A stretch of 64,000 nt of DNA, taken from positions 62,001 to 126,000 of the forward strand of contig CAYXLW010000002.1 of assembly GCA_964466055.1 (NCBI GenBank), given 5' to 3'. This document shows positions 40,541-50,087 of the stretch, in pieces. Position numbers and translations under genes: made by a program. The notes under the pieces are model-generated. The model was not told the DNA's origin. It made no database searches and worked only from the letters and a program-made list of their open reading frames with translations. Every line of letters starts with the position of its first letter. Positions within the stretch are counted from its first letter, which is position 1. The DNA comes from CAYXLW01 sp964466055 (GTDB taxonomy: Bacteria > Patescibacteriota > Gracilibacteria > GCA-2401425).

Positions 40541-42223
40541 GTAGACTTCTTTCAAATAACAACTTTCACACAAAATCTTCTCTGGTCTTTCTGGAGAATA
40601 AGTTGTTTGTATTTCTTTAGTGCATTTGTCACAACTTCTAGACCATAATTTTCTTGGATTTCTAAGTGACATTCTGTCTTTATGTCTTTGATCTGGATGT
40701 CTTCTTGGTATTGGTAAATTATGATCTCTGTAAAACTTTAATTCTTGTGGGATTATTTTGTATGGTTTATTTGTAACTTCACATCTTATTGCCCAGTTTA
40801 AAATATCATCTGGAATATCTTTTATATCATCTGGTAATTTGCTTGCTGGAATTATTTTATCTACCTTTGGAAGTGGAGATTCATAATCTGACCAGTTAAA
40901 TCCTTTCTTTAATGCTTCTTCTTTTGTTAAAGGATAGTATTCATTTGCAACAGTTTCATTGTATCCAAATGGAGAGAATCCAGAAGGAAAGAATTCACCC
41001 CATTCTCCTGTATTTTGCATATTTTCAATTATCAGAGGAACTAACTTTTCGTATTCCTCCTTTGTATATTGTTTGTTTAAAATGCAGTATTTTTTATATT
41101 TTAGTCCTATACATCCAAATAAATATGAAGAATTAAAACATATTTGAGAATACATAATATCACTATCATGCCAACAAGAATCACATGCTATTGCATAAGA
41201 TGTCCCTGCACAACCAATGGTTTGGTAGCAAAGTTCTCCTTTATCATATCCCATACATGTCATATCCATTGAAGATGAAGTTGCATCAATTTGTGATGAA
41301 TATTTGATATCTTCAGAATCACTACAATCAAAAGAATTTTTAACATTTTTACAGTTTTCCAAGTTATCACCTTCACAGTTTTCACAGTTTGTTTGATGTG
41401 ATGATTTAAATGGGAATTTTTTTCTAAAATCATTTAAGAAAAAGATTTTTGCATCCTGAAATCTTCTATAATTTCTTGAATTATACTCTTTTATTTTTTG
41501 TAAATAATCCTCTTTTGAATATTGTTTATTTAGAATATAAAACTCTTTATGTCTTAAGTTAGAACAAAAGAAGCAGTTTTTACAACTTTTTAAATTTATT
41601 GAAAAACAACATTCTTCACAATTTTCTGAGTGATCTAAAAATATTGAATTATAACAGTTTTTTGAAAAGAGCATTTCATAACAATGTTCATTTTTGTAAC
41701 ACCATAAATAGTCCAAACAATTTTTATTTTTTGTTGAGTATCTTCCATACATACAATCTTCTTCGTAATGATTCCCAAAAGTTAAATAACAATTCTTATT
41801 TGCAAATGAATAATTACAATAATCACTATTTTCTGATTGTTTATTTATAATTGCAAGTCTTGGAGCTTTGTTAATTAATTCTTGAAATTGATTAATAAAA
41901 GATTCATTTTTATGAAAATCAATCCCATAATCTAATGCATGCCATTTATCACCCCAAAAACATTCTTGACAATAAGCGGGGAATTTTTTATCTGAAGAAT
42001 AAATTGAAATAATATTTTTTTTACACAAATCACAACCCCTTTTATACAATGTTTTTTCATTTCTAATTGTCATTCTATTTTTTGAACGACATTCAGAACA
42101 TAATAATGGTGGTTTAATTTGACATTTTACTCCATTGAAAACAGGAGAAGCTTTATCATAAAAAGATAAATCATCTTCCATGATATCAAAACTCATACCA
42201 CATTGGAGACAGGGTTTTTGCAT
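40538..42223 (-). CDS. Cys-rich multi-zinc-ribbon protein of CPR type
   Basis: 561 residues with roughly 50 Cys. The N-terminus has CxxC pairs 'CLQCGMSF', 'LLCSECRSKNRMTIRNEKTL', 'CDLCKKNI' and 'YCQECFW'. The middle repeats single Cys about every 7-15 residues ('NKNCYLTF', 'DCMYGRYS', 'SCKNCFFCSNL'), which suggests a stacked or beta-helical fold with metal sites. 'FYILNKQYSKEDYLQKI' occurs twice ('YCILNKQYTKEEYEKL'), an internal duplication. The C-terminus has another ribbon ('CDKCTKEI...CESCY'). From memory such proteins recur in CPR genomes; function unknown. Confidence 0.8.
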   Translation of the reverse strand: MQKPCLQCGMSFDIMEDDLSFYDKASPVFNGVKCQIKPPLLCSECRSKNRMTIRNEKTLYKRGCDLCKKNIISIYSSDKKFPAYCQECFWGDKWHALDYGIDFHKNESFINQFQELINKAPRLAIINKQSENSDYCNYSFANKNCYLTFGNHYEEDCMYGRYSTKNKNCLDYLWCYKNEHCYEMLFSKNCYNSIFLDHSENCEECCFSINLKSCKNCFFCSNLRHKEFYILNKQYSKEDYLQKIKEYNSRNYRRFQDAKIFFLNDFRKKFPFKSSHQTNCENCEGDNLENCKNVKNSFDCSDSEDIKYSSQIDATSSSMDMTCMGYDKGELCYQTIGCAGTSYAIACDSCWHDSDIMYSQICFNSSYLFGCIGLKYKKYCILNKQYTKEEYEKLVPLIIENMQNTGEWGEFFPSGFSPFGYNETVANEYYPLTKEEALKKGFNWSDYESPLPKVDKIIPASKLPDDIKDIPDDILNWAIRCEVTNKPYKIIPQELKFYRDHNLPIPRRHPDQRHKDRMSLRNPRKLWSRSCDKCTKEIQTTYSPERPEKILCESCYLKEVY

Positions 42224-42280
42224 AGAAAAATTAGGTTAAAATTTGCGAGTGTCGTATTGCTTTGGGATGCTTATTTTCTT

Positions 42281-43027
42281 CTATAATTTCCCCATTACTT
42301 CATCTGAAATATCAGCATTATGATAGATTTCAGAAACATCTTCTTCTTCTTCTAATTTCTCAATAAGATTTAAAAACTTGCGTGCAATTTGGTCGTCATT
42401 AATTGAAATATAGTTATCAGGGACCTTTTGTTTTTTTACGTTTTCAATTTTATACCCCTTTCTTCTTAGATAATCACGAACTCTCCCAATATCTTCAAAT
42501 GATGTTGTTATAAAAACACGATCTTCTCCAATTTCTAAATCTTCAGCTCCTGATTCAATAATATCTATTTCAATTTCTTCTTTATTTTTTGTATTGATTA
42601 TAAGTTCCATGTAGCCTTTATCTTTGAACATATATGAAACTGAACCTTTTGATCCTAAATTACCTCCATTTTTTTCAACAGTGGCTCTAATATTTGTATA
42701 TGCTCTATTTATATTATCGCTTAGGGCTTCAATTATAATTGCAACTCCTGCTTGAGCATAGCCTTCATATTCAAGTTCTTGATAGACTGCTGAATCTTTA
42801 TCTGTCCCACTTCCTCTTTTAATTGCTCGGCTAATATTATCATTTGGAACATTATCTATTTTTGCATTAGCAATTGCAGTTTTTAAGGTTGAATTTATTT
42901 CGGGATCATCTCCATTCTTTGCAGCTATAGAAATTAATTTGGCATGTTTTGTAAAAAGTTTTCCTCTTGCTGCATCAGCAGCTCCTTTTTTATGTTTAAT
43001 TGTACTCCATTTACTGTGACCAGACAT
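42281..43027 (-). CDS. yebC: YebC/PmpR family regulator
   Basis: 248 residues, typical length. 'SGHSKWSTIKHKKGAADAAR' is the family N-terminus; 'NVPNDNISRAIKRGSG', 'YEGYAQAGVAIIIEALSDN' and 'NGGNLGSKGSVSYMF' are conserved. Members act as transcriptional regulators or, as shown recently for several, help ribosomes at difficult polyproline-like sequences. Confidence 0.95.
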   Translation of the reverse strand: MSGHSKWSTIKHKKGAADAARGKLFTKHAKLISIAAKNGDDPEINSTLKTAIANAKIDNVPNDNISRAIKRGSGTDKDSAVYQELEYEGYAQAGVAIIIEALSDNINRAYTNIRATVEKNGGNLGSKGSVSYMFKDKGYMELIINTKNKEEIEIDIIESGAEDLEIGEDRVFITTSFEDIGRVRDYLRRKGYKIENVKKQKVPDNYISINDDQIARKFLNLIEKLEEEEDVSEIYHNADISDEVMGKL

Positions 43028-43107
43028 ATAAAGTGATTTAATTTATTATTAATATGATTTTACTTAAGATGACAATACAACTCAAGAATATAAGTAAATT
43101 ATTATTC

Positions 43108-43932
43108 TCAAAATTGAATTAAGTTTTTCTCCATGTTTTCTAGGATCATTTTTGATAAATCCTTTTTTCTAGATTTTGCTTGATCAAACAAATATTTCTT
43201 TAATATATTATTTATATCCTCATCTGTTTGAATCTTCAAACTCCATAGAATATTTTTAAATTTTCGTTTTTGTGTAAGAGTTAAATGATATTTATTAATA
43301 AAATTAATAATTATAGTTTCTTCTAATTTTGAAAAACAAGAGGTCTCATTTTCTGTAAATTGAATTATATATTCTATAATTTTTTTGATGTGTTTATTTA
43401 TAAGACTTTCAATTTCTTTTGAATCTAACTTTTCCTTATCTAAATTATCAGAGATTATTTTTATAACTTGAATTTTATCAGCATTTAGAAAATTACTAGC
43501 AGCTTCATAAAAGCCACTTGATTCCATGTCTATGAGAGAATCATCAACATCTTTTTTAGATAAAGTGGTTGAAACGGTTATGATATTCTTTATATCAAAA
43601 TCTGTTTGATTTCTAATTAAAATATCAGGATAAAAGTTTCTTTTAGTATCAAAATCTGTTATCTTCTTTATAAGAAAAATATCTCCAATGTTTTCTTTTT
43701 TTGATCCACAAATACCAATATTTACAACAGTTGAGATATCAGAATTTTTTGTTAACAAATATGTTGTTCCACAAGCAGAAGCAGTTTTACTTGTTCCTGT
43801 TACAATAAGTTCAAACACATCATTTCCAAATAATTGTAATGAACTTAAACTTTTTATAGGCTTAAGTTTTAGGAATTTTATAAAAGGTTTGGCTTCAATG
43901 TACAAAGCACATACAATCCCAATTTTGCTCAT
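43108..43932 (-). CDS. Nucleoside phosphorylase/MTA-SAH nucleosidase-like protein
   Basis: 274 residues. 'VIGICGSK'-like 'VVNIGICGSKKENIGDIFL' and 'SLIDMESSGFYEAASNFL' are the phosphate/ribose and base-site motifs of the PNP_UDP_1 family; Glu in MESS would contact the ribose. The C-terminal 100 residues form an additional helical domain beyond the normal end. The substrate cannot be fixed. Confidence 0.75.
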   Translation of the reverse strand: MSKIGIVCALYIEAKPFIKFLKLKPIKSLSSLQLFGNDVFELIVTGTSKTASACGTTYLLTKNSDISTVVNIGICGSKKENIGDIFLIKKITDFDTKRNFYPDILIRNQTDFDIKNIITVSTTLSKKDVDDSLIDMESSGFYEAASNFLNADKIQVIKIISDNLDKEKLDSKEIESLINKHIKKIIEYIIQFTENETSCFSKLEETIIINFINKYHLTLTQKRKFKNILWSLKIQTDEDINNILKKYLFDQAKSRKKDLSKMILENMEKNLIQF

Positions 43933-43973
43933 ATTTTTTAAAAAAATTGTTGTTTGTTACTTTTTTATCCCTA

Positions 43974-45182
43974 CTATCTTATCTTTTTCCATATCTCTAT
44001 TTTTTGGGAAATAATGGCTCCTAAAGCTGAAGAGATGGCAACAAAATTAATAATACTTCCTATAATTGATAATCCACCAAAGTTTATATCTCCTATTATT
44101 TTCATAATAATTAATATCCCAACACTCACTAAGAATATTACAAAATTATTCCATTTATTCTTCTTGTAATGAACTTGAATCAATTTAGCAAAAATTAATG
44201 AAGTAAGAATTTTGGCAAAATAAATTGTAATTGCATACCCAAATAATAGAATTAAGGCAAATGGGATGCCAATAATTGTTGCTAATAAAAGAATAACTAC
44301 AATTGGTGTCATTAAAATAAAGCCTAATCCTGTAAAAAAATTCTTCCACATATTTTTTTCTAATTTTTTTGCAGATTCTTCAAAAAATTTCTTAGTAACC
44401 AACATAAAAATTAAAATGAATAATGAGCTAAATAGAACCGATTTGAAAAAATTAGACACGTTTTTACTTTCCCATTTAGAATGATCTTTTCCCCATGGAG
44501 TGTCTACTTCAAGACTAGAGTCAAAAACTGCTTTTCCATTTTTTACTCTAGTGCCAAAATCTATTTCTCCTTTTTTACTATAATAATTTACATCTGAGTT
44601 AAACGAAGCTTTTTCTGAAAGAATTATTTCTTGTGCTGAAATTTTGGATTTTCCACTAAATTCACCTCCTATATTTATTTCACCAGCTTTTATATTAGAT
44701 TCACCTTGAATAATACCATTTAAAATAACCTTTCCTGCTTTTAAGATAAGATTTCCTTTTATCTCAGATTCTATAATGATATCTCCTCCCATTATTATTA
44801 CATCTCCTTCTATTAATTTCGATTTCAATTTAACTTCACCTCCAAATATAATTACATCACCTTTTACATCCCCCAATATTTCAATTTCTCCTCCTGCAAT
44901 TCTCAAGTCGTCTCCTATATTTCCTGTAATATTTATTTTACCTCCCGCAATTATCAAATCTTCCATAATATTTCCAGAGATATTTAGTTCTCCTCCAGCT
45001 GTAAGTAAGTCTTTTTTTATATTAGATATTACATTAACTTTTCCTCCTGCTACATATAAATTCTGATTAACATCAGTTTTAATATTAACTTCTTTAGCTA
45101 CTTCGAATTCAGCGGCTAATGAGTTTGGAGTAAATGTGAATAATGATAATACTACAAAAGCTCCCGTCAATAATTTTTTCAT
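43974..45182 (-). CDS. Bactofilin-like polymer-forming protein with signal peptide and C-terminal membrane domain
   Basis: 402 residues. A signal peptide (1-23, ending SLAA) is followed by a repetitive beta-helix region (about 25-215) of roughly 18-residue turns such as 'LIIAGGKINITGNIGDDLRI' and 'VIIFGGEVKLKSKLIEGDVI', as in bactofilins. After a linker come four to five membrane helices (about 245-390). The signal peptide places the beta-helix outside the membrane, unlike cytoplasmic bactofilins. Probably a cell-envelope structural protein. Confidence 0.8.
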   Translation of the reverse strand: MKKLLTGAFVVLSLFTFTPNSLAAEFEVAKEVNIKTDVNQNLYVAGGKVNVISNIKKDLLTAGGELNISGNIMEDLIIAGGKINITGNIGDDLRIAGGEIEILGDVKGDVIIFGGEVKLKSKLIEGDVIIMGGDIIIESEIKGNLILKAGKVILNGIIQGESNIKAGEINIGGEFSGKSKISAQEIILSEKASFNSDVNYYSKKGEIDFGTRVKNGKAVFDSSLEVDTPWGKDHSKWESKNVSNFFKSVLFSSLFILIFMLVTKKFFEESAKKLEKNMWKNFFTGLGFILMTPIVVILLLATIIGIPFALILLFGYAITIYFAKILTSLIFAKLIQVHYKKNKWNNFVIFLVSVGILIIMKIIGDINFGGLSIIGSIINFVAISSALGAIISQKIEIWKKIR

Positions 45183-45207
45183 ATAAAGATTATTTAAAAA
45201 GTAATTT

Positions 45208-46011
45208 TTATTCTGATTCCCTTAAAGCTTCATCTAATACTTTTTCCATAAGTTCTTGAGGAGCATCTTTGCCAGTAAAAAGTTTAAATTGTTCATAAGC
45301 TTGAACAAGAAACATCTTATCTCCGGTTATAATTTTTGCTCCAGCTTTTTCTGCATTTTCAAGAAATTTTGTTTTTCTTGGTCTGTAAACAATGTCAAAT
45401 ACAACCTGCCCTTCTCTGAAATCTTTTTCTTCAAGAAGTGACTCATTTGTCATCATACCAACTGATGTAGTCTGGATAATAACATCTGTTTTTTCTTTAT
45501 CGTAATCTGCAAGTGATCCAAATTCACAAGAAAATTCTTTAGCTAATTTCTTTGCTTTTTCTACGGTTCTGTTTAATATAATAACTTTTGCTCCGGCTAA
45601 AACACAGCCATATACACCAGCTCTTGCAGCTCCTCCTGCTCCAAAAATTACAACATTTTTATTCTCTAAATCCACTTCTTTTTGAAGAGGTTTACGAATC
45701 CCCATAAAATCTGTGTTATGTCCTATCATTTTTCCTTCTCTCCAATAAATAGTATTTACAGCGCCTATACGTTGAGCAGCAACAGAAACTTCTCCACAAT
45801 ATTTATGAACAGTTTCTTTATGAGGGATAGTAACTGAAAGTCCTATTTTTCTTTCTTTCACTTTCTCAAAGAAAATATCTAGTTTTTCTTTAGGTACATC
45901 AAATGCTTTATATTCTGCAGGAATATGTAATGCTTTATATCCTGCATTATGAATAAGAGGGGACAGAGAGTGTTCTACTGGATGAGCAATAATCCCAAAA
46001 ATCTGATGCAT
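45208..46011 (-). CDS. aroE: Shikimate dehydrogenase
   Basis: 267 residues from the ATG at 46011 (HQIFGIIAHPVEHSLSPL follows); the frame extends upstream but that part is not family-like. 'SLSPLIHNAGY' and 'VTIPHKETV' bind shikimate (Lys catalytic), 'HNTDFMGI' supplies the Asp, 'VVIFGAGGAARAGVYG' is the NADP-binding loop, and 'QAYEQFKLFTG' closes the site. No other aro gene is present here, which is notable in a supposedly reduced genome. Confidence 0.94.
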   Translation of the reverse strand: MHQIFGIIAHPVEHSLSPLIHNAGYKALHIPAEYKAFDVPKEKLDIFFEKVKERKIGLSVTIPHKETVHKYCGEVSVAAQRIGAVNTIYWREGKMIGHNTDFMGIRKPLQKEVDLENKNVVIFGAGGAARAGVYGCVLAGAKVIILNRTVEKAKKLAKEFSCEFGSLADYDKEKTDVIIQTTSVGMMTNESLLEEKDFREGQVVFDIVYRPRKTKFLENAEKAGAKIITGDKMFLVQAYEQFKLFTGKDAPQELMEKVLDEALRESE

Positions 46012-46078
46012 TATGTGATATTTAAAATCCTTCTTTATGTGCTGTTGGAGTTTATAGGAATTAAGCTTTAATAGCAAT

Positions 46079-46408
46079 CTAAATGGGAATAAAACATGCT
46101 TTTATATCCATAGAAGGATCAGCTGTTGCTTTTGTGTATGCTAATACTCTTATTCTTTGTAAATATTTGCTTGTAGAGTTAGAAATATTATAATCTTCAT
46201 ATTTTCTAATAAATAGCTCCATCATTTTGCATAAAGGATAAAATTCACTATATGGAATAGAATTTCTATCACCATATATTTCAATAACTTTCTTCTTCAA
46301 TTGTTCGACTATACTTCCAATAGCTTTTTGCTCTTCTTCGTTTGTTTTTAGAGTTGTTTCAATTAAATTAATGCCTTCTAGAATTGGGGTTTTTGCTACT
46401 TCTGACAT
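46079..46408 (-). CDS. Unknown 109-aa protein
   Basis: Soluble, largely helical ('NEEEQKAIGSIVEQLKKKVI', 'FYPLCKMMELFIRKYED'), without recognised motifs. Located between nth and aroE on the same strand, 51 and 67 bp from them, so perhaps in one transcript. Confidence 0.5.
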   Translation of the reverse strand: MSEVAKTPILEGINLIETTLKTNEEEQKAIGSIVEQLKKKVIEIYGDRNSIPYSEFYPLCKMMELFIRKYEDYNISNSTSKYLQRIRVLAYTKATADPSMDIKACFIPI

Positions 46409-46459
46409 TTTTTGTTTTGGATTTAGAGTTTGTTAATTTAAAACTAAAAAAACTATAAG

Positions 46460-47104
46460 TCAAATAATTTTAGTCACAGCCACATTTTTAGTACATGAAT
46501 CCTTTAAAGGACACTCTTTGCATTTTGGTTTTCTAGAAATGCAAAAACTTCTGCCAAGTAAAATGCACCAATGAGAATAGTAATACCAATATTTTTTAGG
46601 AAGAACTTTCATAAGTTCTTTTTCCTGTTTTTCTGCATTTTTGGTTTCTAACCCGAATCCCATTCTATAAGACAGACGCAAGACATGCGTATCCACTACG
46701 ATTCCTTCTATTTTATTGAAAGCTTCATGTTCTATTACATTAGCAGTTTTTCTTCCTATTCCTGGAAGTGTTGTTAATTCTTTTAATGTTTTTGGTAATT
46801 CTCCGTTAAAATCTGATATTAATTTTTTTGCGAAAGCTTTTATATTTTTTGCTTTATTTTTATAAAAGCCTGTTGAATAGATAAGTTTTTCTAGTTCTTT
46901 CTGAGGAATTTCTAAATAGTCTTTTAAGGTTTTGCATCGGCTAAATAACTTTGGAGTTACTTTATTGACTTGCTTATCTGTACATTGAGCGGAAAGCATA
47001 ACAGCTATTGCAAGTTCTATATTATTACTAAATTTTAAATGAGGTTTTACTTCAGGATATATATTTCCAAATATTCCGATGATTTCTTTTTGGTGTTTTT
47101 TCAT
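46460..47104 (-). CDS. nth: Endonuclease III
   Basis: 214 residues. Helix-hairpin-helix 'LTTLPGIGRKTANVIEHEAF' with catalytic Lys, 'IVVDTHVLRLSYRMGF' with catalytic Asp, and the [4Fe-4S] cluster CISRKPKCKECPLKDSC (C-x6-C-x2-C-x5-C). A DNA glycosylase/AP lyase for oxidised pyrimidines. The usual 'LSAQCTD' block is present near residue 37. Confidence 0.96.
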   Translation of the reverse strand: MKKHQKEIIGIFGNIYPEVKPHLKFSNNIELAIAVMLSAQCTDKQVNKVTPKLFSRCKTLKDYLEIPQKELEKLIYSTGFYKNKAKNIKAFAKKLISDFNGELPKTLKELTTLPGIGRKTANVIEHEAFNKIEGIVVDTHVLRLSYRMGFGLETKNAEKQEKELMKVLPKKYWYYYSHWCILLGRSFCISRKPKCKECPLKDSCTKNVAVTKII

Positions 47105-47230
47105 TTTAAAAATAGAACTATTTTTAGTTAATTATAGAGAAAATCACCTAAATAAAAAATAAATTAAAATTTAGATGCAAAATATTTCTCGAGATTGTGC
47201 TATCAATAGAAGATACACGATATTCTTGAA

Positions 47231-47479
47231 TCAGAAGAATAATAGTTTTATAAGTACAGTAAAAGCAATTAAAGCCCAGATGGTTTCTAATATTAATGAT
47301 GGAAAATCTCTTTTTATAAAAGCGAACGAAGCAACACCTAATGCTCCAAATATATTCATTAGTTGATATATAATTGACTGTGTTTCTAGGAAATTATAAC
47401 TACTAAGAAAAAAAGCAGTTAATATAAATCCTGTACCAACAAACCCATAAATTTCAAATATCTTTTTTGGTTTCAACAT
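47231..47479 (-). CDS. Small three-helix membrane protein (CBU_0592-like)
   Basis: 82 residues with helices at about 10-27, 37-54 and 61-79. 'IYQLMNIFGALGVASFAFIK' and 'PSLILETIWALIAFTVLI' fit the CBU_0592 family of small membrane proteins (Y-x-x-x-N-x-x-G-A and E-x-x-W), whose role is unknown. It stands alone, preceded by a 160-bp gap. Confidence 0.7.
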   Translation of the reverse strand: MLKPKKIFEIYGFVGTGFILTAFFLSSYNFLETQSIIYQLMNIFGALGVASFAFIKRDFPSLILETIWALIAFTVLIKLLFF

Positions 47480-47641
47480 AATTGCGACAATTAAATCCTA
47501 GTTCAGATTAACATATTTATTTATTGTAAATATAGTTATTTTTCTTTAAATTTTTGTGAATTAATGGAATTATTTTACCCCAAATACTCTTAAGATAACC
47601 TCCATTGTCTTGAATTATAATTTCCGTATTTTCCAAATAAA

Positions 47642-49348
47642 TTACATCTTCTCAGGAGCTTCAATTCCCAACAAATATAAAGCCTTTTTTAAGGTTGTTC
47701 TTAAAAATTTCAAAAGTTCAATTCTAGCTATCTTTAAACTATCACTTTCTGCATTTTGAACAGAATTTTTTGAATACCAAGAAGAAAATTCAGAAACTAA
47801 TTTAAGAAGATAATGGGTAAGATGATGAGGACTCATTTCTTTTGCTGATCTTGAAACATGATAAGGGAAATATTGAATCTTTTTTAGAAGTTTCCAATCA
47901 TACTCATTAAATTCATCGAAATCTTGCAAGAAACATTCGCCAATCTCGCCTGTTTTAGAGAGAATTGAGCAAATTCTAGCGTGAGCATATTGAAGGTATG
48001 GACCTGAATCACCGTCAAGACGAACTGCTTTCTCAAGATCAAAAGCAATATCATTTTTAGCCATTGTATGAAGCATAGTAAATTTAATCGCTCCAATTGC
48101 CACCTTATCTGCAATATCTTCTTTTTCTTCTTTTGTTAAACCTCGATCTTCTAATATTTTTAATATTTTCGCCTTTGCTTCATCAATTAACCATTCAGCA
48201 GTGATTACATCTCCAGTACGTGAAGACATTTTTCCTGAAGTGAGTTTTACCATTCCATAAGATAGATGTTCTTGTCTTCCTTTAAGTTCTGGGAATATTT
48301 GATACATCGCTTCAATTACAACTTTGAAATATGTGGCTTGTTCATTAGCAACAACATGAATATTTTTATCATAATCAAAAGTTTCTTTTTGAAGAACTGC
48401 AAGTCCCATTTCTTTTGCTTCATATGTAGGATTACCTTCAGATGAAATAAATACACGAGTATGAAGCCCAAAATCTTCTCCTTCAAAAACGACTGCTCCA
48501 TTTGATTCTTTAAAAACTTTTCCAGTATTTTTTTCTACAATCTCTTTTCCTGATTCCCAAACTTCTGATTCGAAAAATAATCTATCAAATTTTTTTGTTC
48601 CTAGTCTTTCATAAATAAAATCAAAATAATCTAAACTCCATTGTCTGCTTATTTTATAAAGATTTATTATTGATTCATCATTTTCTTCATAAATTATTTT
48701 ATTTATTTTTAAGATTTCAGATTTTGAAGCTTCATCTTTTTCATAAGTACTACCTCCTTTTGCATACATTTTTCCTAAAAATTCAGCTTTTTCTTGCGGG
48801 GAGGATTTTGAGATTTTCTCAATTATTTCTTTCTTTTCTTGTTTTAATGCCCACAAGCATTTAGCAACGTGAGGTCCAATATCTCCTTGGTAATTAGCTC
48901 TAAAAATTTCACCTTCTTGAGATTCAAGTAATCTAACGAGAGATTCTCCTAAACAAATATTTCTTAAATGCCCTATATGAAAAGCCTTATGAGTATTAGG
49001 GTGAGCAAACTCAACCATAATCTTTTGACCTTTTAATAAATCTTCATTCCTCCAACTCTCTTTTGAATTTAACATTAAATCAATCAGTGATTCTTTTTTT
49101 AATGTAAAATAAATAAATCCTGGTTCTGCTATCTCAATTTTTTCAAATTCATCGTTATCCTTAATTTCTTTTAGAATTTCTTGAGCAATATCTTTGGAAT
49201 TTTTTCCTAATTCTTTAGAACATTGAAGAGCAGTGTTAACACTATAATCAGCACTTTCATCCTTTGGAATATCCACCAAAATATCTTTCTCTATTCCATA
49301 AAGATTTTTTAAAGCATTTAAAACTAACTTTTGAATTTTCTGACGCAT
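47642..49348 (-). CDS. argS: Arginyl-tRNA synthetase
   Basis: 568 residues, class I. N-terminal additional domain ('DESADYSVNTALQCSKELGK'), HIGH motif in 'NTHKAFHIGHLRNICLGESL', KMSKS counterpart 'LTSGKMSSRTGDVI', and DALR-type anticodon-binding domain at the C-terminus ('LKFLRTTLKKALYLLGIEAP'). Charges tRNA-Arg; a tRNA-Arg(TCG) gene is at 8243-8318. It ends 161 bp before the next - strand gene. Confidence 0.97.
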   Translation of the reverse strand: MRQKIQKLVLNALKNLYGIEKDILVDIPKDESADYSVNTALQCSKELGKNSKDIAQEILKEIKDNDEFEKIEIAEPGFIYFTLKKESLIDLMLNSKESWRNEDLLKGQKIMVEFAHPNTHKAFHIGHLRNICLGESLVRLLESQEGEIFRANYQGDIGPHVAKCLWALKQEKKEIIEKISKSSPQEKAEFLGKMYAKGGSTYEKDEASKSEILKINKIIYEENDESIINLYKISRQWSLDYFDFIYERLGTKKFDRLFFESEVWESGKEIVEKNTGKVFKESNGAVVFEGEDFGLHTRVFISSEGNPTYEAKEMGLAVLQKETFDYDKNIHVVANEQATYFKVVIEAMYQIFPELKGRQEHLSYGMVKLTSGKMSSRTGDVITAEWLIDEAKAKILKILEDRGLTKEEKEDIADKVAIGAIKFTMLHTMAKNDIAFDLEKAVRLDGDSGPYLQYAHARICSILSKTGEIGECFLQDFDEFNEYDWKLLKKIQYFPYHVSRSAKEMSPHHLTHYLLKLVSEFSSWYSKNSVQNAESDSLKIARIELLKFLRTTLKKALYLLGIEAPEKM

Positions 49349-49361
49349 CTAATTATTTAGA

Positions 49362-49937
49362 TTAAGTATATAAATCTTCGGGAGTGTCTTTATCTAGTAT
49401 CCATTTTTTAGGATTACCAATTATATATTCCCTAATTTTATTTAATTCATTTTCATTACGGATTATATGGTCATAAAAACGTGATTGCCATGTGAAATGA
49501 ATATTATTCATAGTAGCATATGTTTTTACGCCTATTTTAAACCCACGAACAACTGACGATACGTTTTTTGATTGTGTTCCAAATTTGTTTTTGTAATGTT
49601 TTGTTTGTTGTAGAGACTCAAAATCTTGCGTCTCTACATACACGTGCATATTGTTTTCATTTTCAATAAACAAAATTCCATGAATATTATTTGGCATTAC
49701 AACAAATTCATCTAATTTCACGAACGGGAAATGCTCAGGAATTCCTTTCCAATATTTTTCAGCCATTCTGCCGATTTCAGATAATACAATTTTTTCATTT
49801 TTAATCTCACCAAAAAAATATTCTTTATTTTTAGTGCAAATCGTAATGTAATAAGCTCCATTTAATGAATAATCCCATCCTTCCAATCTACTAGATTTTA
49901 TGCGGTATTTTCCTTTAAATGATTTCTCTTCCGTCAT
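49362..49937 (-). CDS. RAYT-like (REP-associated, Y1 family) transposase
   Basis: 191 residues. 'LEGWDYSLNGAYYITICTKN', 'LDEFVVMPNNIHGILFI', 'FTWQSRFYDHIIRNENEL' and 'IREYIIGNPKKWILDKD' are the blocks of REP-associated tyrosine transposases, which nick single-stranded palindromes. The HUH motif normally reads MPNHIHG; here the first His is Asn, so metal binding and activity may be lost. Residues about 101-109 (VETQDFESL) are encoded by a GTAGAGAC-family palindrome. The gene sits 13 bp downstream of argS's start side, on the same strand. Confidence 0.82.
   Translation of the reverse strand: MTEEKSFKGKYRIKSSRLEGWDYSLNGAYYITICTKNKEYFFGEIKNEKIVLSEIGRMAEKYWKGIPEHFPFVKLDEFVVMPNNIHGILFIENENNMHVYVETQDFESLQQTKHYKNKFGTQSKNVSSVVRGFKIGVKTYATMNNIHFTWQSRFYDHIIRNENELNKIREYIIGNPKKWILDKDTPEDLYT
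49610..49637. repeat. REP-like palindrome inside the RAYT-like gene
   Basis: GTAGAGACTCA and TGCGTCTCTAC arms (10 of 11 pair), same length and outer bases as the perfect palindrome at 36913-36940. Confidence 0.75.
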
Positions 49938-50087
49938 TGAATTTATCTAAAGAATACAAAACAAATTCTATATTTTCCCATATCATAATCAATTTAAAAT
50001 AAATTATTTAAACTATAGGCTCTATTTTTATTGCATTTTTTTTTATGCCACCTTACACTAAAAACGGTATTATTTAACTTTATTATA

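Noticed and set aside
47517..47636. 39-codon - strand frame just after argS (TTG start, ends NNYIYNK)
   Set aside because: Only a TTG start, no ribosome site, AT-rich composition and no recognised motif. Could be chance.
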